Source: an uncultured Campylobacterales bacterium
GTDB lineage: Bacteria; Campylobacterota; Campylobacteria; Campylobacterales; Sulfurimonadaceae
DNA length: 33,284 bases
NCBI GenBank assembly: GCA_903885085.1
Contig: CAISHH010000130.1
Span: 1 to 33,284 of the forward strand
Direction: 5' to 3'
A program made the translations under genes and the position numbers. The notes beneath the pieces are model-generated. The model worked only from the letters and a program-made list of their open reading frames with translations, ran no database searches and was not told the origin of the DNA. Positions 1 through 9,849 of this stretch are shown here, one piece after another; the stretch's first letter is position 1, and each line of letters opens with the position of its first letter.

Positions 1-3000
1 ATTAATATCAAGTTTTGTCTTAACCTCTTTTGTCGTCTCTTGCGTTGCTTGTACTGGAGCAAATATGATTCGAGTTGGATCTATTTTTTGTTTGACTACT
101 AGATACTCAGAGATCACTTTTGCTCTTGAAGCAGCAAGCGTTTTTAACTCATCTTCACTCACGGGCATAAAACTACTGTCCTCAACTGCGAGTTTTGCCG
201 TATACTCTTCATTGAACTCTTTAATATCTTTATACTGCTCTTTAAATTTATTTTTTATATTGTTTAAATTATCACGTGTTGAGTTTTTAAGAAAGATCCC
301 CTCAAGCATCTCTGCATTTAAAGCATTTCTTCGCTCTTCCTCATTTGTCGCACCACTTTTTTTCACGATCAAGTCGATCAATTTTTGTGTTTGAATCGCT
401 TTTTTATCTGTATTTGTATCATAAGTAACTCCAACACTCAGAGATATACTGAGACGTTTTTGCAAAGCTTTTGTAATGTTATCCAGTTTTTCAATCTCAG
501 GAGGGAGTAAAACTGTCTTACCCGGCTCAAAATCTATCGATTGTAAGTTATCCCCGTTAAATCCTAGCATTGACCCTAAAAGTCTAAAAGGGGCGGTAAC
601 GGCTTTTGTGACTAAATTACCAAGAACTTTCCAAACCATCGCTCCATATCTAAAATCAGGATTATTAAGATCGCCTTTGATAGGCAGATCGATATCTATA
701 ACGCCATCACTATCTTCTAAAAGAGCAACTGCGAGGCGAAGCGGCCAAACAGTAATACTTGGATCTTTAACGGTTTCACCAAGCTTAATATGCTTAATAA
801 CAACGCTATTTGCAGCATCAAGTTTGCCATCATTTATTTTATATCCGAGCTTAACAAAAAGTTTGCCATCATCTATTTTATACCCTGCAAATGTTGCCGA
901 GTAGGCTGTAAGGTTATTAAGAGCTAAATTACTAAAATTCACATTCATATCTGTATATTTTTTAGGATTTGCCGCATTGATGGAACCTTGGATTTTTGCA
1001 GAACCATATTGGTCTACAACACCGTCAAGATCGATATTACTTGTCTCATTTGGTTGAGAAGAAACCCCATAAATTTTTCCATTAAGATCATGGATGTGTG
1101 TTTTAAATACATAAAAAAGAGATTGATCCATAAAATCTGCGCTCCCATTTTTCACTGTAATATCCATAATCTTTATCGGAAACGGTTCTGATTTTTTGGC
1201 TGTTTGTTTTGAGGCCATAGATGTGTTGTGATCGACTTTTGCGGGTTTCATGAGTTTCGCAAAGTTGATCGTTTTATTTTGATCAATCATTGTGTTTGCG
1301 TAGAGTGAATCTATAAGGACTTTATCAATATAAAGCCTGTTTGGTGCATAATCAAAAGTATATCCAAGATCAAGTTTATTAAATGATGTTATTAGTGTAT
1401 GATCTCTGCTATCTTTCAATATTATTTTTTCAAGTCCAAAGTTCCCCTTCGCGTTCATTTTCGGCGATTTTGAAACGCTGTTAAAACTCTCTTTACCATT
1501 GACACTTAAAGCACCATCTTCTATGCTTAGATAGGTGTAAGGGTTGATATATGGATTTAAAAACTTTAATCCAAACGTGTTTATAGCAAACTCTCCTTCT
1601 TGTCTGAGTGGCTCACGCTGAAGTTTTCCAGCCAAGCTAATCGAGCCTGTTTGATTGATATGTGTACGGATATCATACTTAAACCAGCTTTTTGCATCCA
1701 AGTCAAAATCGCTTACATGTAAGAGGAAATTGTTAAGCTTTATCGTTTGATTTGGCTTGATGTTTGTATCTGTCAAAGCAAGAGCCGAGCTGTTTACATC
1801 AAAGTTTTTGAGTAGAAATTTTGGCTTACTTGTTTTGGATGTTGCCTCAGCTGCGCTAAAACTCTCCGAGCCACTCAAACTTAAAGCTCCATCAGCTTTG
1901 ATGGGAGCAGTATATTTTGCAATATATGGGTTTAAAAATTTGGATGTAAGGTTTGTGATGGAAAATTCACCCTCTTGTTTGAGCGGCTTTAACTGTACTT
2001 TACCACTTGCTCCAAGAGCTGTCTCATGGTTAAGATCAGTGTGAAAATCGTAACTTAACCAACCATCTTTTCCAAGGACGAGATCGCTTACATGTAAAGA
2101 TACATTTTCAAGAGCGATAAGCTGTGATGGCGTAAGCATCGTGTCGTTAAGAATTATTTTCGAACTCTCTAAAGCGAGTTTATCGAGAGTGACCTTCCAC
2201 GGTTTTGTTTCATTTTTATCTTCTGCTTCAGGCTTATCTGAAGTTTTATTGACTTTTATATACTCTTGCCAATCGATTTTATTGCCTGCGAGTCTTTGCG
2301 CTTTAAGATCCACTCCGTTAATCGTAACAGCTTCTACATGCACCTCTTGTTGTAAGGGTAAAGCGCTAATTTTATTCACTTGTAATGTTGCGATACTTAA
2401 AATATCTGATGGTTTATTTTTAGCTTTTATTCTCAACCCTGAAAGACTCACTGAACTATTATCGATTTTTAGATTTTTGAGCTCATCGAGATCGACATGA
2501 TATTGGACGTAAGTGCTAAGTTTGCCATCTGCGATTTCGATATTGAGCATATCTTTTATATATTTCCATCCAGAGTAGAGCGTAACTGATTTTAAATCTA
2601 GAGTTCCATCAACAACAAAGGGAGAGATAGATTTTATACTGTTTACAAGCTCAAAGCTACCTCCATTATTAAAATCAAATTGCAACACAGAAGAGCCTAC
2701 TTTTGTACTCTTCTTTCCAGTATCAATATTTTTGATCTTAAATTCTAGATCATTGAGAGCCATTTTATATGGAGAGGTTTTTGTATAATCTTCATAAGCG
2801 ATTGTTCCATCTGTCACTGCCAAATCATCAAGAATGAAACGAAAATCTTTTTTTGAAGCAGTTTTGTTTTGATCTTTTGAAGGTTTTGCAATGTTGAGAA
2901 GATTAAGCTTTTTATCTTTTGCATATACAACATCCAAAAAAGGCTCTTGAAGTTCTACACTTTTTACATGTATCGTTTTATCTAAAAGAGCCAATACTTG

Positions 3001-3249
3001 CAGATTGACATTAAGCTCACGAAATGAAAATATCTTCTTTTTCTCAGTCGAATCAAGCTCTACTGAGCCCAATTTCACTCGAAAAGTATATGGATTAAAG
3101 CTAGCTGTTGCGATAGAAAGCTTCCCGTTGATCTTTTCATTGGCGATTTCAATAACTTTCGTTTTGATAAGATAGGGGACTAAAAAAAAGCCAGCTAAAG
3201 TATAAAGTGCCACTAAAATATAAACTGATCTTCTAAAAAATTTCATCAT
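1..3249 (-). CDS. DUF748/AsmA-like large envelope protein, C-terminus runs off the left edge (partial)
   Basis: Open minus-strand frame from ATG at 3249 to window start (sampled lines have no stop in this frame; missing from ORF track because there is no stop in the window). N-terminal hydrophobic segment, repetitive beta-rich modules, and C-terminal region resembling DUF748 proteins. Confidence 0.8.
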   Translation of the reverse strand, partial: MMKFFRRSVYILVALYTLAGFFLVPYLIKTKVIEIANEKINGKLSIATASFNPYTFRVKLGSVELDSTEKKKIFSFRELNVNLQVLALLDKTIHVKSVELQEPFLDVVYAKDKKLNLLNIAKPSKDQNKTASKKDFRFILDDLAVTDGTIAYEDYTKTSPYKMALNDLEFKIKNIDTGKKSTKVGSSVLQFDFNNGGSFELVNSIKSISPFVVDGTLDLKSVTLYSGWKYIKDMLNIEIADGKLSTYVQYHVDLDELKNLKIDNSSVSLSGLRIKAKNKPSDILSIATLQVNKISALPLQQEVHVEAVTINGVDLKAQRLAGNKIDWQEYIKVNKTSDKPEAEDKNETKPWKVTLDKLALESSKIILNDTMLTPSQLIALENVSLHVSDLVLGKDGWLSYDFHTDLNHETALGASGKVQLKPLKQEGEFSITNLTSKFLNPYIAKYTAPIKADGALSLSGSESFSAAEATSKTSKPKFLLKNFDVNSSALALTDTNIKPNQTIKLNNFLLHVSDFDLDAKSWFKYDIRTHINQTGSISLAGKLQREPLRQEGEFAINTFGLKFLNPYINPYTYLSIEDGALSVNGKESFNSVSKSPKMNAKGNFGLEKIILKDSRDHTLITSFNKLDLGYTFDYAPNRLYIDKVLIDSLYANTMIDQNKTINFAKLMKPAKVDHNTSMASKQTAKKSEPFPIKIMDITVKNGSADFMDQSLFYVFKTHIHDLNGKIYGVSSQPNETSNIDLDGVVDQYGSAKIQGSINAANPKKYTDMNVNFSNLALNNLTAYSATFAGYKIDDGKLFVKLGYKINDGKLDAANSVVIKHIKLGETVKDPSITVWPLRLAVALLEDSDGVIDIDLPIKGDLNNPDFRYGAMVWKVLGNLVTKAVTAPFRLLGSMLGFNGDNLQSIDFEPGKTVLLPPEIEKLDNITKALQKRLSISLSVGVTYDTNTDKKAIQTQKLIDLIVKKSGATNEEERRNALNAEMLEGIFLKNSTRDNLNNIKNKFKEQYKDIKEFNEEYTAKLAVEDSSFMPVSEDELKTLAASRAKVISEYLVVKQKIDPTRIIFAPVQATQETTKEVKTKLDIN
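1712..1723. repeat. CTTACATGTAAG palindrome
   Basis: Exact 12-mer; encodes LHVS in the DUF748 gene. Confidence 0.95.
2088..2097. repeat. TTACATGTAA palindrome
   Basis: Exact 10-mer; LHVS in the DUF748 gene (duplicated module with the 1712 copy). Confidence 0.95.
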
Positions 3250-3344
3250 AACTCACCTCAGTTTTTATAACATTTTATCCAATAAAGAGTGAAGTATACA
3301 TGTAAAAGGGGATTTTTCGCCATTTCTGACAAAATGAAGTGTTC

Positions 3345-3370
3345 AGCATAGGAAAACCTATGCTTTATTT
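3345..3370 (-). terminator. Hairpin downstream of infC, possible terminator
   Basis: AGCATAGG-AAAA-CCTATGCT, perfect 8-bp stem just past the infC stop; the T-rich tail is clearer on the + strand than on the infC strand. Confidence 0.45.
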
Positions 3371-3385
3371 AAAGAGTTTTACCTT

Positions 3386-3904
3386 CTATTTGATCGGGAG
3401 AAGGTACATATTATAATAACGACCTTCGAAAATAGGCGGTTTTTCCATTGTTGCTACATCTTCAAGCATTGGCCATACACGAAGTAAAACTTCTTTACCA
3501 GCTTCTGGATGCGCCATTTCACGACCGCGAAGGAAAACGCGAAATTTCACATGTTTGCCCTCTGCTAAAAATTCTCTTGCATGTTTTACTTTGTAAGAGA
3601 TATCATTTTCAGCGATTTTTACAGAAAGTTTGATCTCTTTAACATCGATCTTCGTCTGGTTCTTGCGCTGTTCTTTGAGTTTTTTCTCTTCTTGGTATTT
3701 GAACTTACCGTAGTCCATAATTTTCGCGACCGGTGGTTTAGCAGTCGGAGCGATAAGAACTAAATCAAGTCCCATTTGATTCGCTTTTTCCATAGCTTCA
3801 TCAGTAGATATAATACCTAAAGACTCACCACCATCTACGTTACAACGTACTTCAGGGACTCTGATATCGTCATTCATTATGACACGGTCTTGTTTTTTGA
3901 TCAA
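3386..3904 (-). CDS. infC: Translation initiation factor IF-3
   Basis: 172 aa; [54 protein letters not shown] motifs; start overlaps the thrS stop. Confidence 0.96.
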   Translation of the reverse strand: MIKKQDRVIMNDDIRVPEVRCNVDGGESLGIISTDEAMEKANQMGLDLVLIAPTAKPPVAKIMDYGKFKYQEEKKLKEQRKNQTKIDVKEIKLSVKIAENDISYKVKHAREFLAEGKHVKFRVFLRGREMAHPEAGKEVLLRVWPMLEDVATMEKPPIFEGRYYNMYLLPIK

Positions 3905-5724
3905 AAATTTACCTCGTTTATTTTAGTTTGTATAAGCGCAACAAATTCTGCTTCGCTTAGATTGTATTGTTCACGCGTTCTTCTGTCTCTTATGGCAATC
4001 GTTTTGTTTGCGACCTCTTCGTCACCTAACACGATTATCATAGGAACACGCGCCTTCTCAGCTGTACGGATACGTTTGTTCAAACTATCATTTTTACTGT
4101 AGATCTCACTGTCCGCACCGATATCAAGCAGTTTATCTGCCAACTCTTTAGCATATGCGTTATGAGTTTCTGCAATTGGAACGATCGCAACCTGCGTAGG
4201 TGCGACGAACATTGGAAACTCCCCAGCATAGTGTTCCGTCAATATACCAACAAAACGCTCAAAAGAACCTAAAATTGCTCTATGAATCATAACAGGTTGA
4301 ATTTTATCGTTATCATCTCCTGTATATTCAAGCTCAAATCTCTGTGGCAAGTTAAAGTCTAACTGGATAGTTCCACACTGCCACTCACGCCCGATAGCAT
4401 CGGTTATCTTGATATCAATTTTTGGTCCGTAAAATGCTCCGCCGCCCTCATCTATCTCATAAGCAAGACTGTGTTTGTCCATCGCATTTTTTAGCGCCTG
4501 TGTAGATATTTCCCACACAGCATCATCGCCCACGGCTTTTTCGGGTTTTGTAGAGATCATCATTTTATAATCAAAATTAAAAGTTGTCATAATTTTATCG
4601 ACAAAATCCACAACTTCTATAATTTGCTCTTCAACTTGTGCCGCTGTACAGAAAATATGCGCATCATCTTGAGTAAATTCACGAACACGAAAAAGCCCGT
4701 GAAGTGCACCTGTCATCTCATGACGGTGAACAACACCATATTCAAAATATTTTAGAGGAAGATCGCGGTATGAACGAAGATCCTCTTCATATACTTTAAT
4801 ATGTCCGACACAGTTCATCGGTTTGATACCAAACTCGATTTTTTTGTCTTCTGACTCTTCTATCTGAGTGAAGTACATATTTTCGCCGTAGTTTTGGTAA
4901 TGTCCTGAAACTTTCCAAAGATCACTTTTAAGCATCTCAGGTCCGCGAACCGGCTCATAACCACGTTTTCTGTGTGCCTTAAAGAGCAGTTGCTCCAAAC
5001 GGCTTCTAAGACGCGCGCCAGCAGGAAGCCAGAGTGCAAAACCAGAACCTACCTCTTCACGAAAAGAGAAAAGTTTCATCTCCGCACCGATCTTTCTATG
5101 GTCACGTTTTTCAGCTTCTGCCATCATATCAAGATAGTTTTTGAGTGCTTCTTTATCTGCAAATGCAATTCCGTAAATACGAGTAAGCACCTCATTTTTA
5201 GAGTCTCCACCAAGATATGCGCCAGCGATTTTCATCAGTTTAAAGTATCTGATAAATCCAACATTTGGCAAGTGAGGTCCACGGCAAAGATCTTCAAAAT
5301 CACCTTGTTTATAGATAGAAACCGTCTCACTTGGAATGCGTTTCATAACTTCAAGCTTCAAATGGTCGTTTGCAAATTTAACTTTTGCTTCATCCATAGA
5401 GATATCATATTTTTCTATCTCTGTTTTTTTCTTTGCAAGATTAAGCATCTCTTTTTCTATCGTTTTAAGATCAGATTCTCCGATAGTCGCAGAGGTTTTA
5501 AAATCATAATAAAATCCCTCTTTTACAACCGGCCCGACATAAAACTCAGCGTCAGGATAGAGTGATTTGATAGCTTGTGCCATTAAGTGCGCCGTCGAGT
5601 GACGTAAAACTTCTAATGACTCTTTTGAGTTATCTAGTTCTATCGCCTCACCCTCTATACCAAGCACTTTTGCAGTCTGCAGGTCAACAATTTCATCATT
5701 GTATTTCAATGCGATTCTATTCAC
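3901..5724 (-). CDS. thrS: Threonyl-tRNA synthetase
   Basis: TGS, HxxxH editing region ([18 protein letters not shown]), class II motifs. ORF track starts at 5751, but GTG at 5724 ([11 protein letters not shown]) is the likely start because the upstream codons overlap a hairpin. Confidence 0.96.
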   Translation of the reverse strand: MNRIALKYNDEIVDLQTAKVLGIEGEAIELDNSKESLEVLRHSTAHLMAQAIKSLYPDAEFYVGPVVKEGFYYDFKTSATIGESDLKTIEKEMLNLAKKKTEIEKYDISMDEAKVKFANDHLKLEVMKRIPSETVSIYKQGDFEDLCRGPHLPNVGFIRYFKLMKIAGAYLGGDSKNEVLTRIYGIAFADKEALKNYLDMMAEAEKRDHRKIGAEMKLFSFREEVGSGFALWLPAGARLRSRLEQLLFKAHRKRGYEPVRGPEMLKSDLWKVSGHYQNYGENMYFTQIEESEDKKIEFGIKPMNCVGHIKVYEEDLRSYRDLPLKYFEYGVVHRHEMTGALHGLFRVREFTQDDAHIFCTAAQVEEQIIEVVDFVDKIMTTFNFDYKMMISTKPEKAVGDDAVWEISTQALKNAMDKHSLAYEIDEGGGAFYGPKIDIKITDAIGREWQCGTIQLDFNLPQRFELEYTGDDNDKIQPVMIHRAILGSFERFVGILTEHYAGEFPMFVAPTQVAIVPIAETHNAYAKELADKLLDIGADSEIYSKNDSLNKRIRTAEKARVPMIIVLGDEEVANKTIAIRDRRTREQYNLSEAEFVALIQTKINEVNF

Positions 5725-5742
5725 GAATATTATCCTATTAAA

Positions 5743-5763
5743 GCATACCAAAAGTGGGTATGC
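5743..5763 (-). terminator. Hairpin in thrS leader (aroC-thrS gap)
   Basis: GCATACC-AAAAGTG-GGTATGC inverted repeat immediately upstream of thrS; could be a terminator or leader structure. Confidence 0.4.
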
Positions 5764-5826
5764 CGATTTTTAAAATTTTTGCATTATGCCTAAATATTGC
5801 TTTATATCGGATGAATTTTAGAAAGA

Positions 5827-5846
5827 AACCCTTATATGCAAGGGTT
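5827..5846 (-). terminator. Probable aroC terminator
   Basis: AACCCTT-ATATGC-AAGGGTT hairpin, followed on the minus strand by TCTTTCT, 11 nt after the aroC stop. Confidence 0.5.
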
Positions 5847-5856
5847 GTGCAGTAGC

Positions 5857-6930
5857 TTATTTATAGTAATTTTTAACGCCACTCATCGTTCTACCCATAT
5901 TAAGCAAAACCATATCAGCGACCACGATTGCGGCCATCGCTTCACACACGATAGTTCCGCGGATTGCGACACATGGATCATGACGTCCTTTAAGTGAAAA
6001 ATCAACCTCTTCATTGTTACATGTAAGCGTATGTTGCTCTTGAAAGATTGATGGTGTCGGTTTGAAATAGACGTTTAAAATAATATCTTCGCCATTTGTG
6101 ATACCGCCTAAAATTCCGCCTGCATGATTGCTAAGAAATCCATTTGCACGAATCTGGTCATTATTCTCTGAACCTTTTTTTGTTGCGCTCACAATGCCAT
6201 CGCCGATCTCTACGGCTTTGACGGCATTGATGCCCATCATCGCGTCTGCTAAGAGAGCATCCATTTTGTAGTACATCGGTTCGCCAAGGCCTAACGGCGC
6301 ATTTTTGATTACAACACGAGATACACCACCGACGGAATCATGAGCATCTTTTGCCTTGAGTACAGCTTCTTTTTGAGCCTCTTCAACAGAAGCATCAAGA
6401 GCATAAATGATACTTTCTTTTGCATATTCATAATCAAAATTAGTCGCTTGTATGCCATCAATCGCACAGATTCCGCTTACTATTTCAACACCCAACTCTT
6501 GTAACATCAGTTTTGCAACAGCTCCAGCGGCAACGCGAGCGGCTGTTTCTCTTGCCGATGAACGCCCGCCGCCTCGATAATCACGAATACCGTATTTATG
6601 AAAGTAAGTAAAATCCGCATGTCCAGGACGAAACACATCTTTGATGTTTGAGTAGTCTTTTGATTTTTGATCTGTATTGTAGATCACCATCGCGATGGGT
6701 GTTCCAGTTGAAAGACCTTCAAAAATACCGCTGAGGATTTCAACTTTATCATCTTCTTTACGTGCTGTTTCAAACTTGCTTTTTCCCGGCTTCCGGCGAT
6801 CGAGTTCACTTTGGATAAATGCTTCATCTATAAGAAGTCCAGCAGGAACACCATCTACGACACAACCAAGCGCTTTTCCGTGAGATTCTCCAAAAGTTGT
6901 GAAACTAAATCTTTGTCCAAAGCGGTTCAT
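5857..6930 (-). CDS. aroC: Chorismate synthase
   Basis: 357 aa; [48 protein letters not shown] motifs. Confidence 0.97.
   Translation of the reverse strand: MNRFGQRFSFTTFGESHGKALGCVVDGVPAGLLIDEAFIQSELDRRKPGKSKFETARKEDDKVEILSGIFEGLSTGTPIAMVIYNTDQKSKDYSNIKDVFRPGHADFTYFHKYGIRDYRGGGRSSARETAARVAAGAVAKLMLQELGVEIVSGICAIDGIQATNFDYEYAKESIIYALDASVEEAQKEAVLKAKDAHDSVGGVSRVVIKNAPLGLGEPMYYKMDALLADAMMGINAVKAVEIGDGIVSATKKGSENNDQIRANGFLSNHAGGILGGITNGEDIILNVYFKPTPSIFQEQHTLTCNNEEVDFSLKGRHDPCVAIRGTIVCEAMAAIVVADMVLLNMGRTMSGVKNYYK
6017..6026. repeat. TTACATGTAA palindrome
   Basis: Exact 10-mer in aroC, read as LTCN (a different codon phase). Confidence 0.95.
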
Positions 6931-7598
6931 ACATGTTCCTTTTGTAAAATCTCTATCGCAGTAAATGCTGCTTCTTGTTGTGCGGCTTTTTTACTTTTGC
7001 CCAGCGCTCTTGCATACTCTTTACCCTCGATGATAACAGCGACTTCAAACTCTTTTTTATGATCAGGGCCGCTGCTGCCTACAAGGCGATACTCTGGAGT
7101 TTCACTAAATCTTGCTTGTGTGAGTTCCTGAAGTGTTGTTTTATAATCACGAAAAAGTGAATCAAGAGAGATCTCTTCATAATTTTCTTCAAGCAAAGAG
7201 ATCATAATCTCTTGAACTTTATGCAATCCTGCTTCAAGATAGATTGCGCCCATCAACGCTTCAAAGGCATTGGATAAAAGTGAAGGTTTTGTTCGCCCTT
7301 CATTGTTTTCCTCAGCATTGGACAAAAAGATATGTTCTCCTAGTCCAAGTACATTTGCAAGCTTATTGAAGCCGTTTTCATTGACAAGTGACGCGCGGAT
7401 CTTAGAGAGTTTTCCCTCATCTGAAGTTGGAAAGTTTTTGTACAGATACTCACCGACGATGAGATCTAAAACTGCATCTCCCAAAAATTCAAGACGCTCA
7501 TTATCGTAGGGCTGTTTATAGCTTTTATGTGTCAGCGCTTCGATAAGGAGCTGTTTGTTTTTAAATGTATACCCAAGTTGTTTCTCTAAAGAATCCAT
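6927..7598 (-). CDS. rnc: Ribonuclease III
   Basis: [21 protein letters not shown] signature, C-terminal dsRBD; overlaps aroC start. Confidence 0.97.
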   Translation of the reverse strand: MDSLEKQLGYTFKNKQLLIEALTHKSYKQPYDNERLEFLGDAVLDLIVGEYLYKNFPTSDEGKLSKIRASLVNENGFNKLANVLGLGEHIFLSNAEENNEGRTKPSLLSNAFEALMGAIYLEAGLHKVQEIMISLLEENYEEISLDSLFRDYKTTLQELTQARFSETPEYRLVGSSGPDHKKEFEVAVIIEGKEYARALGKSKKAAQQEAAFTAIEILQKEHV

Positions 7599-7612
7599 AG
7601 TGCCCTCTTCCT

Positions 7613-8044
7613 TTATTTTAATTGATCTTTTTGCTTTTGCGCTTGCTCTTTTGCAAGTAGATCACATTTTTCATTTTCATCATGTCCATTATGCCCACGA
7701 ACCCAAGTTGCTTTTATCTTATGCGGTTTTGAGACTTCAAGATAATCAGTCCACAAATCTGGATTTTTTACCTTTTTAAAATCTCTTGCAATCCATCCGC
7801 CGAGCCATTCATTGATCCCTTTGACTACATAAGAAGAGTCAGAGATTACCTCGACTTGACAAGGCTCTTTCAGTGCACGAAGCCCTTCAATAACGCCAAG
7901 AAGCTCCATACGGTTATTTGTCGTATGAGCTTCTCCGCCGCTTATGATCCGTTCTTTGTCGTTATAACGGAGGATAGCTCCATATCCGCCTGGTCCAGGG
8001 TTGCCAAGCGCACTTCCATCACTGAAAAGAGTTATTGTTTTCAC
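7613..8044 (-). CDS. rnhA: Ribonuclease HI
   Basis: [54 protein letters not shown]. Confidence 0.96.
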   Translation of the reverse strand: MKTITLFSDGSALGNPGPGGYGAILRYNDKERIISGGEAHTTNNRMELLGVIEGLRALKEPCQVEVISDSSYVVKGINEWLGGWIARDFKKVKNPDLWTDYLEVSKPHKIKATWVRGHNGHDENEKCDLLAKEQAQKQKDQLK

Positions 8045-9083
8045 TGTATTCCTTCGAGATAATCGGTTCGCTCATCACTGAATCTATCGCATGACATGAG
8101 GGACATCGCTGAAACGCAAAAGGGTAAATCTGCTTACACTCTTTGCAGATATACTCAAAATTCAGTGTCGCACCTTTATAATCAGTTTTTCGAAGATTGA
8201 TAAGAAGATCAAACTCAAAGACTGAACTGCTTTTTTCTAAGGCGACAAAACCTTTTGCACTGAAAAGTTCACGCAAATAGACATTTTGTGAAATTATATC
8301 AAAATCGATAGCATCAGGAGAAAGATTCCATAAGAGATCACTCACTCTTTCACATTGAGACTGGTCGAGATTTTGCCATGCTAATTTTGGATGCTTTCTA
8401 AATAAATATTCAAAAATAAGGTAAGTTAATCTTCTATGCTCTTTATATAAAGCTAAAAGTTTCTGCGTTTTTTCATTTTCATCTATCGTATAATCATTTA
8501 AGAGTAAAATCGCTTCAAGATAGATCTTATCACTTTTCACATCTTCGCCAAGTTCATCTAAAGGCTCTAAAACACTAAGCGCCGATTTATAATCTCGAAG
8601 ATGCTCATAGATAAGAAGAAGGTAGCGCAAAGCTTGCGGGGTTCTTGGATTTGCTTTGAGTATCTCCAAAAAAACGTTTTTGCTGCGTTCTAAAAAACCA
8701 GCTTTAAAGTAGGTTCTTCCAAGTAAAAACATAATCTCTTTTTTATTGATATCTTCTTGCTTATTTGCCAAAAGTCCATAATAGATCTCTATACTTTTTT
8801 CATATTGACCATTTTTAGAATACGAATCCGCAAGTAAAAGCCAAGACTTGGATGATATTTTAGAAGAAGACAGTAGCTCTTTTAGCTCTGTTTCGGAGGG
8901 TGCTGTTTTAAACTGACGTAAAAATCTGTCCAAATGTTGGTGATCATCTTTTGTTTTAAAACGTCCCCACCAGTAGCTAAACAAGGCGATCACAAAGACC
9001 AAAACAAAAAAAACGATGATCCCAAACAAAGGGTCTCTATATTCTATAAACAGACTATTCATAAATGCGATTATATCAAACAA
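8019..9083 (-). CDS. TPR-repeat membrane protein with C-terminal zinc ribbon (LapB-like)
   Basis: N-terminal TM helix, TPR-like repeats, C-terminal CKEC...CPSC. Confidence 0.75.
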   Translation of the reverse strand: MFDIIAFMNSLFIEYRDPLFGIIVFFVLVFVIALFSYWWGRFKTKDDHQHLDRFLRQFKTAPSETELKELLSSSKISSKSWLLLADSYSKNGQYEKSIEIYYGLLANKQEDINKKEIMFLLGRTYFKAGFLERSKNVFLEILKANPRTPQALRYLLLIYEHLRDYKSALSVLEPLDELGEDVKSDKIYLEAILLLNDYTIDENEKTQKLLALYKEHRRLTYLIFEYLFRKHPKLAWQNLDQSQCERVSDLLWNLSPDAIDFDIISQNVYLRELFSAKGFVALEKSSSVFEFDLLINLRKTDYKGATLNFEYICKECKQIYPFAFQRCPSCHAIDSVMSEPIISKEYSENNNSFQ

Positions 9084-9125
9084 AAATATAAAGAACTCAT
9101 CTTGACGAAAAAAACATTTTTTTTA

Positions 9126-9155
9126 TTGACTTTATACGTCAAAAAACACTATAAT
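9126..9155 (+). promoter_or_regulatory. Sigma70-type promoter with overlapping inverted repeat
   Basis: TTGACT (9126-9131) - 18 nt - TATAAT (9150-9155); TTGAC-N7-GTCAA inverted repeat at 9126-9142. Confidence 0.65.
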
Positions 9156-9195
9156 GACGATGAAACTAAAAGTCAAGAGGAGTTTTAACGCTATT

Positions 9196-9840
9196 ATGAT
9201 TCACACTTATATTCGTTCAGACAAAAATTTTGAAACTGCATATGAACAACTAAAGTTCATAAGTTTATATGCTAATAAAAAAGGGATAGTTGTAGACGAA
9301 GAATTCATAGACCAAAAATCTCAGAACAAACGCTTAGATGAAAGAGATGAAGTTGCTTCATACTTTAAACATGGAGCAGGCGGGACTCTTTTAGTTTATG
9401 ATACTTGGGTTTTGAGTACAAATATGGAAGATGCTGTTCAGATGTTTAGCTGTCTTCTTAAGAACTCTTATGAAGTCCACTTTGTAAAACAATCTGTTAT
9501 AATTACCCGCGAGAGTGATGTAATGCTTGTTTTAGGCCTTATCGACGAGCTACGACAAACTCTTCAGGATAACTCAAAGAAGTCTATAGGTAGACCTAAA
9601 GGGAGCCGATCATCATCAAAATTCGATCAATATCATAATGAGATTTTATCTCTTATAAAGTCAAATAAAACCGTAAGCGAAATCGCTCGGGTCTTACATG
9701 TAAGCCGCAGTTCTTTGAAGGATTACATAGAATCACGTGAGCTAAAAAATTTCGCTTCAGGTTACACAGTTCACGAAACACCAGTAAATGCCGAGGAAAT
9801 GGTGATAAACAAAATCACTTGCCCTCAAACAACCAAATAA
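9196..9840 (+). CDS. Resolvase/invertase-like N-terminal domain fused to HTH; probably a non-catalytic DNA-binding regulator
   Basis: IHTYIRSDKNFETAYEQL... resolvase-like fold and GRPKGSRSS + HTH (VSEIARVLHVSRSSLKDYI). The ORF-track start (9154) lies in the -10 box; ATG at 9196 fits the resolvase N-terminus. Confidence 0.75.
   Translation: MIHTYIRSDKNFETAYEQLKFISLYANKKGIVVDEEFIDQKSQNKRLDERDEVASYFKHGAGGTLLVYDTWVLSTNMEDAVQMFSCLLKNSYEVHFVKQSVIITRESDVMLVLGLIDELRQTLQDNSKKSIGRPKGSRSSSKFDQYHNEILSLIKSNKTVSEIARVLHVSRSSLKDYIESRELKNFASGYTVHETPVNAEEMVINKITCPQTTK
9693..9704. repeat. CTTACATGTAAG palindrome
   Basis: Exact 12-mer in the HTH of the recombinase-like gene (LHVS). Confidence 0.95.
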
Positions 9841-9849
9841 GGAGAAACA

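Noticed and set aside
65-2500. Plus-strand ORFs at 65-394, 476-904, 988-1191, 1757-2044, 2141-2500
   Set aside because: Shadow ORFs antisense to the long open DUF748 frame on the minus strand; composition is low-complexity Ser/Leu with no recognisable domain.
3549-3558. ACATGT occurrences lacking TTA/TAA flanks (about 3549, 6911, 18750, 19038)
   Set aside because: The bare hexamer is expected about 10 times by chance; these were not counted as members of the palindrome family.
4972-5565. 197-aa plus-strand ORF
   Set aside because: Antisense to thrS, no domain-like features; shadow ORF.
9196-9840. Recombinase-like gene as evidence for a site-specific inversion system
   Set aside because: No flanking invertible inverted repeats seen, and the catalytic residues appear absent.
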